Origin: Pseudomonas lactucae
GTDB taxonomy: Bacteria; Pseudomonadota; Gammaproteobacteria; Pseudomonadales; Pseudomonadaceae
NCBI RefSeq assembly: GCF_016937615.1
Contig: NZ_JAFHKI010000044.1
Location: 1 to 32,342, forward strand
Reading direction: 5' to 3'
DNA: 32,342 nucleotides
The first letter of the stretch is position 1. Each line of letters begins with the position of its first letter. The notes under the pieces are model-generated. The model was given only the letters and a program-made list of their open reading frames with translations. It was not told the origin of the DNA and did not search any database. This document shows positions 1 through 7,425 of the stretch, one piece after another. Both the position numbers and the translations under genes were made by a program.

Positions 1-44
1 GATAGCGGTGGATCAGTCGACATATCCGAGACTGACACACCGTA

Positions 45-76
45 ATCGGGGGCAAGCCCCCTCCCACATTTTGATC
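45..76. repeat. REP-type palindromic repeat
   Basis: An inverted repeat GGGGGC-AA-GCCCCC (48-53 and 56-61) is followed by TCCCACATTTTGATC. Read on the minus strand it gives the GTGGGAGGGGGCTTGCCCCC pattern known from extragenic REP sequences of fluorescent pseudomonads. Related copies or fragments lie near 14843, 29513 and 32331. The stretch 1-168 holds no other feature that I can support. Confidence 0.75.
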
Positions 77-168
77 TCCAGCGTGTCCAGAATCTTCATC
101 AGGCTGTCATCGTCGCGTCATCCCTAAAGACCACTCTGTACTCCCGTAATCGCATTGGGAGACTCCAA

Positions 169-366
169 ATGGCCCGGCCCTACGAAGACAGCAACAGCTG
201 CGTCAAAACCCGTCGTCAGCAGGAAGACCAGCGCCGCATGGCGTTCCGTCGCGCAATCGAAGACCGCTGCGATCAGCGCCAGCTGCTCCAGAGCATCAGT
301 GACTATCCCGAACTGCACTGGCAGGCACCCGCGGCTGCCCAGCGAAGCGCTCAGCCAGCGCGCTGA
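169..366 (+). CDS. Small PA3496-like protein
   Basis: A 65-residue, strongly charged protein starting MARPYEDSNS and containing the block KTRRQQEDQRRMAFRRAIED, which I recall from short Pseudomonas proteins annotated as the PA3496 family (putative envelope integrity, no defined activity). No signal peptide or membrane segment is visible; the middle is probably one long basic/acidic helix. A good ribosome binding site, GGGAG, lies 7 bases before the ATG, which supports translation. Its last 71 bases overlap, tail to tail, the end of the LysR gene on the other strand, so both C-terminal tails are encoded by the same DNA. The family call is from memory of the sequence pattern; the function is unknown. 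Confidence 0.6.
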   Translation: MARPYEDSNSCVKTRRQQEDQRRMAFRRAIEDRCDQRQLLQSISDYPELHWQAPAAAQRSAQPAR

Positions 367-1270
367 TCTGCACCCGTTCGCTGCGGATAAAGCCCAGGAA
401 CGCATGGGCCACCGGTGACAGGCGCTTGGCCTTGGCCTGCACCAGGCACCAACTGCGGTACAGCGGCAGCTCTTCCACCGGCAGCTCCTTGAGCCCGCCG
501 GTGGCCAGTTCCAGGTTCAGGGCGTGGCGCGTCAACAACGCCACGCCCAGCCCCGCGCATACGCATTCACGCTGCGCCTCGGCCGAGGCCACTTCCAGCG
601 TCTGGGTGAAGTGCACGCGTTTTTCCTTGAAGTATTCCTCACACGCCAGCCGCGTGCCGGAGCCCGGTTCGCGGATGAGCAGGGTGTAGGGTTCCAGATC
701 CTGCAGGCGCAGCGGCCCTTGCAGGCTCAAGGGATGATCCGGCAGCGCCACGGCAACGATGGGGTTGTTGAGAAACGGCAGGAACTCCAGGCCCATGTCC
801 TGGGGCACCATCGACATGATCACCAGGTCGTCGCGGTTGTCGGAGAGGCGACGAATGACTTGGGCGCGGTTGACCACGGTCAGGTGCAGTTGCACGTCGG
901 GGTGTTGGCGCTTGAACGCGGCAAACAAATGCGGGACGAAGTACTTCGCGCTGGATTCAATCGCCAGCTTGAGCTGGCCTTGCAATGAGCCCTGCATGTC
1001 CGACAACTGCATATCGAGGTTTTCCAGGCGGCCGAAGATGTCGCGACTGGCGCGCTGCAGGGCTTCGGCGGCCTCGGTCATGTAGAGTTTTTTGCCGACG
1101 TAATCGAACAGTGGCTGACCGATCAGCTCTTCCAACTGACGAATTTGTAGGCTAACGGCCGGTTGTGTGAGCGACATTTCTTCGGCCGCGCGGCTGTACG
1201 AGCGCAAATCGCACACTTCATTAAAGATCTGCAGTTGACGCAATGTCATGCGCATCAATGACTTACGCAT
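296..1270 (-). CDS. LysR-family regulator of the pyruvate carboxylase operon
   Basis: 324 residues, slightly long for a LysR regulator. The N-terminal winged helix-turn-helix covers about residues 8-66 (LRQLQIFNEVCDLRSYSRAA, then LTQPAVSLQIRQLEELIGQP). The rest is a periplasmic-binding-protein-like effector domain of the CbbR/CysB type (about 95-305), including REPGSGTR and GLGVALL. ATG codons at residues 1, 6 and 8 are possible starts; the first has AGGAAA just upstream. The gene is divergent from pycA with about 195 bases between the starts, the classic LysR arrangement, so control of pycAB and of itself is likely. That is inferred from context. The C-terminal tail runs 71 bases into the convergent small gene. 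Confidence 0.88.
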   Translation of the reverse strand: MRKSLMRMTLRQLQIFNEVCDLRSYSRAAEEMSLTQPAVSLQIRQLEELIGQPLFDYVGKKLYMTEAAEALQRASRDIFGRLENLDMQLSDMQGSLQGQLKLAIESSAKYFVPHLFAAFKRQHPDVQLHLTVVNRAQVIRRLSDNRDDLVIMSMVPQDMGLEFLPFLNNPIVAVALPDHPLSLQGPLRLQDLEPYTLLIREPGSGTRLACEEYFKEKRVHFTQTLEVASAEAQRECVCAGLGVALLTRHALNLELATGGLKELPVEELPLYRSWCLVQAKAKRLSPVAHAFLGFIRSERVQISALAERFAGQPRVPASAVRDSH

Positions 1271-1307
1271 TATTTTCCTACTTCCGTGCCAGGCTGACCG
1301 GCCAACT

Positions 1308-1342
1308 ATAAGTCTTTACTTATGCCCGACCCAATAATTATT
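1308..1342. promoter_or_regulatory. Putative LysR operator between LysR gene and pycA
   Basis: Two palindromes lie side by side in the divergent intergenic region: ATAAGT-CTTT-ACTTAT at 1308-1323 and AATAATTATT at 1333-1342. Their ATAA/TTAT half-sites are of the kind bound by CbbR/CysB-like LysR proteins. They stand 38-72 bases from the LysR start and 124-158 bases from the pycA start. Binding is inferred, not shown. Confidence 0.45.
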
Positions 1343-1465
1343 GATTTTTGTTAATCCATCAGCGGGCTTAGTGTGTGTCTCGCGACTGTCATGAAACATT
1401 TAGTCACGCGCCGACCCGGCTCCAGCGGGTAGAAGAACGCAGCATCGGCTCAAGGGAATTTCCAA

Positions 1466-2881
1466 GTGATAAAAAAGATCCTGATCGCCAACCGTGGTGA
1501 GATTGCCGTACGAATCGTGCGTGCCTGCGCCGAGATGGGCATTCGCTCGGTCGCGGTGTATTCCGACGCCGACCGTCATGCGTTGCACGTCAAGCGTGCC
1601 GACGAAGCCCACAGCATTGGCGCCGAGCCGTTGGCCGGCTACCTCAACCCGCGCAAGCTGGTGAATCTGGCCGTGGAAACCGGCTGTGATGCGCTGCATC
1701 CTGGCTACGGTTTCCTCTCTGAAAACGCGGAACTTGCGGACATCTGCGCCGAACGCGGAATCAAGTTCATCGGTCCGGCCGCTGAAGTGATCCGCCGCAT
1801 GGGCGACAAGACCGAAGCGCGCCGCAGCATGATCAAGGCCGGCGTGCCGGTCACCCCCGGCACCGAAGGCAACGTCGCCGACATCGCCGAAGCCCTTACC
1901 GAAGGCGACCGTATCGGTTACCCGGTGATGCTCAAGGCCACCTCCGGTGGTGGAGGTCGCGGTATTCGTCGTTGCAACAGCCGCGAAGAACTCGAACAAG
2001 CCTTCCCTCGCGTGATCTCCGAAGCCACCAAGGCCTTCGGTTCGGCGGAAGTGTTCCTGGAAAAATGCATCGTCAATCCCAAGCACATCGAGGCGCAGAT
2101 CCTCGGTGACAGCTTTGGCAACGTGGTGCACCTGTTCGAGCGCGATTGCTCGATCCAGCGCCGCAACCAGAAGCTCATCGAAATCGCCCCCAGCCCACAG
2201 CTGACCCCTGAACAGCGCGCCTACATCGGCGACCTGTCGGTGCGCGCCGCCAAGGCCGTGGGCTACGAGAACGCCGGCACCGTGGAGTTCCTGCTCGCCG
2301 AGGGCGAGGTGTACTTCATGGAGATGAACACCCGGGTGCAGGTGGAACACACCATCACCGAAGAAATCACCGGGATCGACATCGTTCGCGAGCAGATCCG
2401 CATCGCCTCGGGCCTGCCGCTGTCGGTAAAGCAGGAAGATATCCAGCACCGTGGCTTCGCGCTGCAGTTCCGTATCAACGCCGAAGACCCGAAGAACAAC
2501 TTCCTTCCAAGCTTCGGCAAGATCACCCGTTACTACGCGCCCGGCGGCCCCGGCGTGCGTACCGACACGGCGATCTACACCGGCTACACCATCCCACCGT
2601 TCTACGACTCCATGTGCCTCAAGTTGGTGGTGTGGGCGTTGACCTGGGAAGAAGCCATGGATCGCGGCCTGCGGGCCTTGGACGACATGCGCCTGCAAGG
2701 CGTGAAGACCACCGCAGCTTATTACCAGGAAATCCTGCGCAACCCGGAATTCCGCAGCGGCCAGTTCAACACCAGTTTCGTGGAAAGCCACCCTGAGCTG
2801 ACCAACTACTCGATCAAGCGCAAACCCGAAGAGCTGGCCCTGGCCATCGCCGCCGCCATCGCCGCCCACGCAGGCCTGTGA
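1466..2881 (+). CDS. pycA: Pyruvate carboxylase subunit A (biotin carboxylase)
   Basis: 471 residues, the normal length for a stand-alone biotin carboxylase. It carboxylates biotin with ATP and bicarbonate; with PycB it forms the two-subunit pyruvate carboxylase that makes oxaloacetate. Visible parts are the N-terminal domain starting MIKKILIANRGEIAVRIVRA, the ATP-grasp glycine loop KATSGGGGRGIR (about residue 154), and the metal/biotin region with EMNTRVQVEHTITEEITG (about 286-303). The start is a GTG with CAAGGGA 8 bases upstream. Its stop TGA overlaps the pycB leader and the pycB ATG follows 11 bases later, so the two are one operon. AccC is the main alternative, but the pycB partner and divergent LysR settle the role as pyruvate carboxylase. 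Confidence 0.95.
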   Translation: MIKKILIANRGEIAVRIVRACAEMGIRSVAVYSDADRHALHVKRADEAHSIGAEPLAGYLNPRKLVNLAVETGCDALHPGYGFLSENAELADICAERGIKFIGPAAEVIRRMGDKTEARRSMIKAGVPVTPGTEGNVADIAEALTEGDRIGYPVMLKATSGGGGRGIRRCNSREELEQAFPRVISEATKAFGSAEVFLEKCIVNPKHIEAQILGDSFGNVVHLFERDCSIQRRNQKLIEIAPSPQLTPEQRAYIGDLSVRAAKAVGYENAGTVEFLLAEGEVYFMEMNTRVQVEHTITEEITGIDIVREQIRIASGLPLSVKQEDIQHRGFALQFRINAEDPKNNFLPSFGKITRYYAPGGPGVRTDTAIYTGYTIPPFYDSMCLKLVVWALTWEEAMDRGLRALDDMRLQGVKTTAAYYQEILRNPEFRSGQFNTSFVESHPELTNYSIKRKPEELALAIAAAIAAHAGL

Positions 2882-2892
2882 GGAATATTCCA

Positions 2893-4701
2893 ATGACTAA
2901 AAAGATCTTCGTAACCGATACCATCCTGCGCGACGCTCACCAATCGTTGCTGGCGACTCGCATGCGCACCGACGACATGCTGCCGATCTGCGACAAGCTC
3001 GACAAAGTCGGCTACTGGTCCCTGGAAGTCTGGGGCGGCGCGACCTTCGACGCCTGCGTGCGCTTCCTCAAGGAAGATCCGTGGGAGCGCCTGCGCCAAC
3101 TGCGCGCCGCGTTGCCCAACACCCGCCTGCAGATGTTGCTGCGCGGCCAGAACCTGTTGGGCTACCGCCATTACAGCGACGACGTGGTCAAAGCGTTCGT
3201 CGCCAAGGCCGCCGTGAATGGCATCGACGTATTCCGCATTTTCGATGCGATGAATGACGTGCGTAACCTGCGCGTGGCCATCGAAGCGGTCAAGGCTGCC
3301 GGCAAACATGCCCAGGGCACCATCGCCTACACCACCAGCCCGGTGCACACCGTCGAGGCTTTCGTGGCCCAGGCCAAGCAACTGGAATCCATGGGCTGCG
3401 ACTCGATTGCGATCAAGGACATGGCCGGCCTGCTGACCCCGTACGCCACCGGTGAACTGGTCAAGGCGCTGAAAGCCGAGCAGAGCCTGCCGATCTTCAT
3501 CCATTCCCATGACACCGCAGGCTTAGCTGCGATGTGCCAACTCAAGGCCATCGAAAACGGTGCCGACCACATCGACACCGCCATCTCCAGCTTCGCCTGG
3601 GGCACCAGCCACCCGGGTACCGAATCGATGGTCGCCGCGCTTAAAGGCAGCGAGTTCGACACCGGCCTCGACCTGGAACTGCTGCAAGAGATCGGCCTGT
3701 ACTTCTACGCCGTGCGCAAGAAGTACCACCAGTTCGAAAGCGAATTCACCGCCGTCGACACGCGGGTGCAAGTCAATCAGGTGCCCGGCGGGATGATTTC
3801 CAACCTGGCCAACCAGCTCAAGGAACAGGGCGCCCTCAACCGCATGAGCGAAGTGCTCGCCGAAATTCCGCGCGTGCGTGAAGACCTTGGCTTCCCGCCG
3901 TTGGTGACCCCGACCTCTCAGATCGTCGGCACCCAGGCGTTCTTCAACGTACTGGCCGGCGAGCGCTACAAGACCATCACCAACGAAGTGAAGCTTTACC
4001 TGCAAGGCGGCTACGGCAAAGCACCGGGTACGGTGAACGAGAAACTGCGTCGCCAGGCCATCGGCAGCGAAGAGGTGATCGATGTACGCCCGGCTGACCT
4101 GCTCAAGCCGGAAATGACCAAGCTGCGCGGTGAAATCGGCGCGTTGGCCAAGTCCGAAGAAGACGTGCTGACCTACGCCATGTTCCCGGACATTGGCCGC
4201 AAGTTCCTCGAAGAACGCGACGCCGGCACCCTGGCGCCGGAAGTGCTGCTGCCGATTCCGGAGGCGGGCGGTGTTGCCCCTGCCGGCGGTGAAGGTGTAC
4301 CGACCGAATTCGTTATCGACGTGCACGGCGAAAGCTACCGTGTGGATATCACCGGTGTCGGTGTAAAGGCCGAAGGCAAGCGTCACTTCTACCTGTCCAT
4401 CGACGGCATGCCGGAAGAAGTGGTGTTCGAGCCGCTAAACGAATTTGTCAGCAGCGGCGGCAGCAAGCGCAAGCACGCGACCGAACCGGGCCATGTCAGC
4501 ACGGCGATGCCGGGCAATATCGTCGATGTGCTGGTCAAGGTCGGCGACGTGGTCAAGGCCGGCCAGGCCGTATTGATTACCGAAGCCATGAAGATGGAGA
4601 CCGAAGTGCAGGCAGCGATTGCCGGCAAGGTCACCGCTGTTCATGTGGCGAAGGGCGACCGGGTGAACCCTGGGGAAATCCTGATTGAGATCGAAGGCTG
4701 A
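2893..4701 (+). CDS. pycB: Pyruvate carboxylase subunit B (carboxyltransferase + biotin carrier)
   Basis: 602 residues: a DRE-TIM/HMGL-like carboxyltransferase barrel (about 1-290; starts MTKKIFVTDTILRDAHQSLL, with the pyruvate/metal-site pattern VWGGATFDA and SHDTAG), a conserved carboxylase domain, an A/P/G linker (about 455-470), and a C-terminal biotinyl domain with EAMKMET. The biotin-accepting lysine is K567, 35 residues from the end, as is typical. It transfers CO2 from biotin to pyruvate. I chose the ATG at 2893 because GAGGAA lies 8 bases before it and family proteins begin MTKKI; an in-frame GTG at 2878 overlaps the pycA stop but has no comparable site. Oxaloacetate decarboxylase alpha (OadA) is the similar family, but no membrane beta/gamma subunits are present. 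Confidence 0.95.
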   Translation: MTKKIFVTDTILRDAHQSLLATRMRTDDMLPICDKLDKVGYWSLEVWGGATFDACVRFLKEDPWERLRQLRAALPNTRLQMLLRGQNLLGYRHYSDDVVKAFVAKAAVNGIDVFRIFDAMNDVRNLRVAIEAVKAAGKHAQGTIAYTTSPVHTVEAFVAQAKQLESMGCDSIAIKDMAGLLTPYATGELVKALKAEQSLPIFIHSHDTAGLAAMCQLKAIENGADHIDTAISSFAWGTSHPGTESMVAALKGSEFDTGLDLELLQEIGLYFYAVRKKYHQFESEFTAVDTRVQVNQVPGGMISNLANQLKEQGALNRMSEVLAEIPRVREDLGFPPLVTPTSQIVGTQAFFNVLAGERYKTITNEVKLYLQGGYGKAPGTVNEKLRRQAIGSEEVIDVRPADLLKPEMTKLRGEIGALAKSEEDVLTYAMFPDIGRKFLEERDAGTLAPEVLLPIPEAGGVAPAGGEGVPTEFVIDVHGESYRVDITGVGVKAEGKRHFYLSIDGMPEEVVFEPLNEFVSSGGSKRKHATEPGHVSTAMPGNIVDVLVKVGDVVKAGQAVLITEAMKMETEVQAAIAGKVTAVHVAKGDRVNPGEILIEIEG

Positions 4702-4733
4702 TTACTCAGCCTTCCAACTACCGCTTAAACCTC

Positions 4734-4759
4734 GGGGGGGCATGTGCCCCCTTTTTTTT
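4734..4759 (+). terminator. Rho-independent terminator of pycAB
   Basis: GGGGGC (4736-4741), loop ATGT, GCCCCC (4746-4751), followed by eight T residues. The T-run is only on the plus-strand side, so it terminates pycAB and is not designed for the convergent autotransporter genes. Confidence 0.93.
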
Positions 4760-4775
4760 GCTGATTTTTTGACTA

Positions 4776-5816
4776 TCAGGCGGTGATTGCCGGGCTCTCC
4801 TTGCGTTTGAATTCGACAAAAATGCCCTTCGGGGTGTAGATCAATTCAGGTTCCAGGGAGGTCAGGTTGCTGCTGATGGCGCCGAACCTCCCATCAATGG
4901 TGGTCGCTTTGGCGATGGGTAGCTGGCGCTTGAGCAACTCGTCGCTCTCTGGCTGTACGTCAAGGTGCAGGGTGGGGTTCCCCAACGTTAATGTGTTGCC
5001 GACGTTCAGCACAGAGTGCTGTTGATCCACGCCGATTTTGAAATTCACGCTCGATCCTGGTTTCAGATTCAGATCATTGGTGATCCTTGTCCGCGCCGTA
5101 ATCGCGGGGTCGAGCAGCAGGGTGCCGGCTACGTTAAGATTGTCGACGTTACCGCCGGAGTAGCTCGCGCCCGGCTCGATATCCATTGTGCCCTTGATCC
5201 CACCACGGTTGATCAACGTCGCGTCGCTGTACACCTTGCCTTGTCGGTTGGCGTGCAGTGCACCGGTCAGCTCCCAGGAGCCTTTGCCGACCCACAGATG
5301 CTGCATTCTTGTCGCCCCTTCAAAAGTCCCTCCTTCAGCATCGTCGAGAATCACCTGATTGGTGCCACTGCCCCCATCCACTTCGCCGTTGAAACGGCTG
5401 CCTTTTTTGATAATCAACAGATCGTCACCGCCTCCCATGTCGAGGGCTACGCCGTTGCCGCCGGTGATAACGCCCTGATTGGTCACTTCATCGGCTTTAT
5501 TCCCGTCCAGCTTCACACCCGTGCCTGTTGCACCGGTGATGCCCCCTCGGTTATCCAGCCAGACGGAGGAGAGCCCGGAGCTGACCAAGCCATGAACAGG
5601 CGCCTTGATCTGTACATCCGGGCTGTTGACGATTTCAACGGCTGTCATGAGGTGGGGGTTAGCCAGATTGGCGTCGCTTTGGGTCAGTTTGGCCAAGTGG
5701 TCGATATTCATACCGTGACTGCTCGCTGAGCCTGGGGTAGTCATGAGTTTGATGGTATGGGTATTGAGCAAGCCATTGGACGGTTGGCTATGGGCAGTCT
5801 TGAGCTCGCCAGACAT
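4776..5816 (-). CDS. Passenger-only autotransporter fragment, no signal peptide, no barrel
   Basis: 346 residues of beta-helix passenger sequence. Residues from about 95 on align by eye with the passenger end of the large neighbouring autotransporter: GTGVKLDGNKADEVTNQGVI, NGVALDMGGGDDLLI, NGEVDGGSGTNQVILDDAEG against NGLALDLGGGDDHLI and GTVDGGSGYDRLTLDDVAGG. It stops at YTPKGIFVEFKRKE, where related proteins run on into the linker and barrel. There is no signal peptide. The ATG used has no ribosome binding site; the frame stays open upstream to 5933 but without any ATG, GTG or TTG. An SD-like GAGGAAA at 5971-5977 (minus) directly follows the barrel gene's original stop, suggesting one operon with a lost or mutated start. 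It may be decayed, or a passenger delivered in trans by the barrel protein upstream. Confidence 0.6.
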   Translation of the reverse strand: MSGELKTAHSQPSNGLLNTHTIKLMTTPGSASSHGMNIDHLAKLTQSDANLANPHLMTAVEIVNSPDVQIKAPVHGLVSSGLSSVWLDNRGGITGATGTGVKLDGNKADEVTNQGVITGGNGVALDMGGGDDLLIIKKGSRFNGEVDGGSGTNQVILDDAEGGTFEGATRMQHLWVGKGSWELTGALHANRQGKVYSDATLINRGGIKGTMDIEPGASYSGGNVDNLNVAGTLLLDPAITARTRITNDLNLKPGSSVNFKIGVDQQHSVLNVGNTLTLGNPTLHLDVQPESDELLKRQLPIAKATTIDGRFGAISSNLTSLEPELIYTPKGIFVEFKRKESPAITA

Positions 5817-6009
5817 CGCTGGCGGGTGTACAGGTGGTTGCGATGGTGTGGCCGGGGTGACGGCAATGGCGAGATCATGGTTTCCGGCCTCTTCGGTGTA
5901 GGAGGCCGGAGTGTAGCGAGCAAAATCACCGGCTTAATGTCAGGCGTTGTAACCGGCTTGAGCGTGAAGTTTCCTCAGTTGCTGTCTTAAAACCCCATCT
6001 TCCACTCGC

Positions 6010-7314
6010 CTACCAGCCCATGGTTACGGCTGTTACTGCGACCTCAGCGGTGTACGCGACGCTCAGTGCCTGATGAGCAGAAAGGCCTATGTCCAACCCC
6101 GTGCGCAGGGCCAGGCTGTCGCGGTTCAGCGAGACGCCATCGACGGTGAAATCACTCTTTTCTCCGGTCAGGTCAATCAGTCGGGAAGATTGCTTCACGC
6201 TGCTTTGCACGTCGCCGTAGAGGTGCTTCCAGTGGGTGCTCAAATGCGGGGACAGGCTCATTTTGTTATCAAAACGATAAAGGCTGCCCAAGCGAAGCCC
6301 CAGGGTGCTGCTGAGGTTTTGCTGGGTTTGCGCACCGACATTCAACGCCGCAAAGCCGCCTTTTTCCTTGAAGCCTTCACGATGGTAGCGCTGGTACCCC
6401 AGGCCTGCGAACGGCTCGACGCTTAACGTATCCTTGCCAAGCTGGTAGCCCATTTCGCCAAACACGGTTTGGCTTTGGGCCGTGTATTTGCCTTTGAGTT
6501 GCTCGCGATAACCCAAGAAGTCGATATCGACACCGCGTTTGTTTTGCCCGTCATGGTTGCTGTAGATGGCACCCAGGCGCAGAGCCAGCGGGCCGTCCTG
6601 GCGTACGGCGTATGCGCCCAGATGCCAGCTGTCGAGCGCTGCTTTGAAACGCTTGTGCTCAAACTCGCTTTCGGATTCGCCTCCCACCACACCGGCACGC
6701 CAAGCGTGATCGACTGCCCAGTCGGCGCCCAGAACAACGCCCTTGGTGCTTTGCTGCAACCCGACGCTGCCATATTGGCCATCAAGTTTGCCGTTGTGGC
6801 TGAGGCCTTTTACCCAGAGGCGGCCATTGGCATCGTCTGCGACGTTTGCTGGCAGGTCGCGCAGGACCGAGAGCAGCGTGTCGCTGACCTGTTGCGTGCT
6901 CATTTGGGTGGCTGCGGCAAGGTTGGCATTCTGGCTGCCCGCGAGTTGTTCGAGGGCCTGAGCGACCTTCCCCGGCGCGAGGTTATTGAGGTATTCGCCG
7001 ATATTGTCCAGTTCGTACCTGTCCCAGGGGGTAAGTTTGTCTGATTCAAGTAGCGATTTGACCGCCGCGTCCACGGCCAGGGCCAGGCGCTGGCCGTTGC
7101 GAGTGTTTGTGTGTTCGGCCAGATAAAAATCGACGGGGGCGTCTGTCGAAAGGCGATGCAAGACGCCGTCACGATTGATTGACCCGGCCAGTTCTGTGAT
7201 CCCGGACCGATCGAACACGTGTTCCACGCTTTCCTGCGCTTGGGCAAATTGAATGGTGCTGGCGGCCAGCCCGAAGGACATGACGAGCACGAGTCGCTGT
7301 AAGGTGAATGGCAT
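6010..7314 (-). CDS. Barrel-only autotransporter with frameshifted last strand
   Basis: As read, 434 residues. A Sec signal peptide (1-26, ending AQA) is followed by a region of about 90 residues that I do not recognise, then a helical linker (about 112-150, PGKVAQALEQLAGSQNANLA) and a 12-stranded outer-membrane barrel (about 165 to the end). No beta-helix passenger is present. The reading frame ends in EVAVTAVTMGW. Adding one G near 6039 restores SNSRNHGLVGEWKMGF and a TAA at 5987-5989, 442 residues, ending in F and matching the sister gene's SNSRNHSLTGQWQMSF. The deletion therefore removes the C-terminal strand that the BAM machinery recognises. The start has AGAGG 10 bases upstream. Likely operon with the passenger-only ORF that follows. 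Confidence 0.75.
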   Translation of the reverse strand: MPFTLQRLVLVMSFGLAASTIQFAQAQESVEHVFDRSGITELAGSINRDGVLHRLSTDAPVDFYLAEHTNTRNGQRLALAVDAAVKSLLESDKLTPWDRYELDNIGEYLNNLAPGKVAQALEQLAGSQNANLAAATQMSTQQVSDTLLSVLRDLPANVADDANGRLWVKGLSHNGKLDGQYGSVGLQQSTKGVVLGADWAVDHAWRAGVVGGESESEFEHKRFKAALDSWHLGAYAVRQDGPLALRLGAIYSNHDGQNKRGVDIDFLGYREQLKGKYTAQSQTVFGEMGYQLGKDTLSVEPFAGLGYQRYHREGFKEKGGFAALNVGAQTQQNLSSTLGLRLGSLYRFDNKMSLSPHLSTHWKHLYGDVQSSVKQSSRLIDLTGEKSDFTVDGVSLNRDSLALRTGLDIGLSAHQALSVAYTAEVAVTAVTMGW

Positions 7315-7425
7315 GCAGTCCCAACCTCTTGATTAATGAGGCCGGGAATTTAGGCGAGGTGAGGGGGGGATAACTGTCAGGCCATCGACCCCTGATTTGC
7401 GGGAGTTGTCTCTAGTACGGTGCGA

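Noticed and set aside
1400..2893. A 497-codon open frame antisense to pycA
   Set aside because: It mirrors pycA; the translation is low-complexity (rich in G, H, V, D) and shows no family pattern. Long antisense frames are common in GC-rich DNA.
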